From the NCBI RefSeq assembly GCF_014982785.1, contig NZ_JADCKB010000005.1, positions 61,062-125,061 of the forward strand: 64,000 nt of DNA, given 5' to 3'. This document shows positions 63,191-64,000 of this stretch, one piece after another (within the stretch, counting starts at the first letter, position 1; every line of letters starts with the position of its first letter). The notes beneath the pieces were generated by a model. The model ran no database searches, was not told where the DNA came from, and saw only the letters and a program-made list of their open reading frames with translations. Position numbers and translations under genes: made by a program. This DNA is from Ructibacterium gallinarum (GTDB lineage Bacteria; Bacillota; Clostridia; Monoglobales; Monoglobaceae).

Positions 63191-64000
63191 ATGTTATCGC
63201 AAAATATGAATTTGGGGCTCCCGTAAGCGCCTTCTTAACCAACCGCTTTAAATTCAGTGCCAAAGCCGAAAAGAGGCATTCTTCATAAACTCTGTGAATG
63301 CCTCTTTTTTCGACTTGTTTTAATTTATGCTCGCATTTAAGAACCGAAAAGGTCCCTTCGCTCCAAAATGACCACAATATTTTCGGTGCTTGTATTCGTC
63401 AGTGAAACAACGCTTGCGATTCCTGTGCATGGTACCATAATGCGAACTTGCATTCATTCTGATTCTTCCATAATCAACAGCACAATGCTGTAAATTCTCA
63501 CAGTCAATACACTCCTGACGGGGTAAGTTATACATTCTGTAGTAATTAAAGATACCTTTCTTAAACATCAATTTATTAAAAGCAAGGTCTTTCCCCATCC
63601 GGCAAACAAAATAATCTTTAGCGCTATCATATTCAAATCCTTTTTTCAATGCGTTGTTATGAAATTTTATGGACGAACATATCTAATAATTCTAAGCCCC
63701 TGTATACGGCGCCTACATCATATCCACTGTCAAGTGTGAGATGCTTTATGTCCAGCTCCAATGTCTCTTGCTGCTTTTGGAGATGTTTTAATATGATATC
63801 ACTTTCCCGACGATTCGCTCCAAAACAGTCTACTCCAGTGATAATGCCATTGCTGGCATCTACCGTCATCTCACATAGATAACCCAGTCCTTTTTTGCGC
63901 GGCTGTTTCACATAGCAGCAGTCAGGGTCGGTATGACTTTTTAGCAGTTTCTTTTCTTCTATTACCATAGGCGGCTCCTTATATCCGCTTGTATTTTCCA
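63147..64000 (-). pseudogene. IS1182-family transposase, frameshifted and cut by the window edge
   Basis: Three minus-strand frames in succession encode successive parts of one transposase. Window edge to 63657 contains GLGYLCEMTVDASNGIITGVD and LTLDSGYDVG with a DDE Asp; 63649 to 63320 has the cysteine-rich zinc segment CxxCxxxxHC-like ECIDCENLQHC; 63377 to 63147 has the EGTFSVLKCEH and RVYEECLFSALALNLKRL C-terminus with the catalytic Glu. At least two frameshifts (near 63655 and 63375) inactivate it. The N-terminus lies beyond 64000, where the frame stays open. No terminal inverted repeat was seen inside the window. Confidence 0.8.

Overview
The window looks like a chromosome segment of a spore-forming member of the Clostridia (Bacillota). 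The signs are spoVT, a FHA/SEDS/class B PBP operon, a PrkC/PrpC kinase-phosphatase pair, the GlgC/GlgD pair, S-layer-homology proteins, strong GGAGG ribosome binding sites and consensus sigma-A promoters with 17-bp spacers. The genus cannot be fixed from the sequence alone. No rRNA, tRNA, CRISPR or prophage was seen.

Left part (1-16.3 kb, nearly all minus strand). Reading in the direction of transcription, a 9-gene operon runs fmt, zinc peptidase (yugP-like), rsmB, rlmN, prpC, prkC, rsgA, rpe, thiN. A tiny 39-residue lipoprotein with its own promoter and terminator follows, then spoVT. Next come a FHA protein, a SEDS glycosyltransferase and a class B PBP in one operon, and then an envelope O-acylation cassette (SGNH protein, DUF4358-like lipoprotein, MBOAT) ending in a flavodoxin cut by the window edge.

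Middle part (16.4-35 kb). It holds hisH-hisF, a GH88 unsaturated glucuronyl hydrolase, an unusual hairpin-rich intergenic cassette bracketed by a 30-bp direct repeat, a cyclophilin lipoprotein, ftsH, ispE, a membrane-anchored M23 protein, cysK-nagA, a methyltransferase, a second cysteine-synthase-like enzyme, and a complete glycogen synthesis operon glgB-glgC-glgD-glgA.

Right part (35-64 kb). This is an accessory block with decayed insertion sequences at both ends. Twelve minus-strand genes with short gaps (59850 down to 35963) form a Gram-positive polysaccharide utilisation locus. In order they are a solute-binding lipoprotein, two sugar permeases, a very large GH-A clan hydrolase, two secreted LamG-like proteins, a second GH-A hydrolase, two SLH surface proteins, a GH78-like protein, a GH35 beta-galactosidase and a GH78 alpha-L-rhamnosidase. 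A divergent membrane-embedded AraC regulator lies upstream. The likely logic is that large surface or secreted enzymes cut a rhamnose- and galactose-containing polymer outside, the ABC importer takes up the fragments, and the three signal-less enzymes finish them inside. The two GH-A hydrolases and the LamG/SLH proteins are the least familiar parts, and the locus is the best candidate here for an undescribed system. The intergenic region between regulator and importer has candidate operator repeats.
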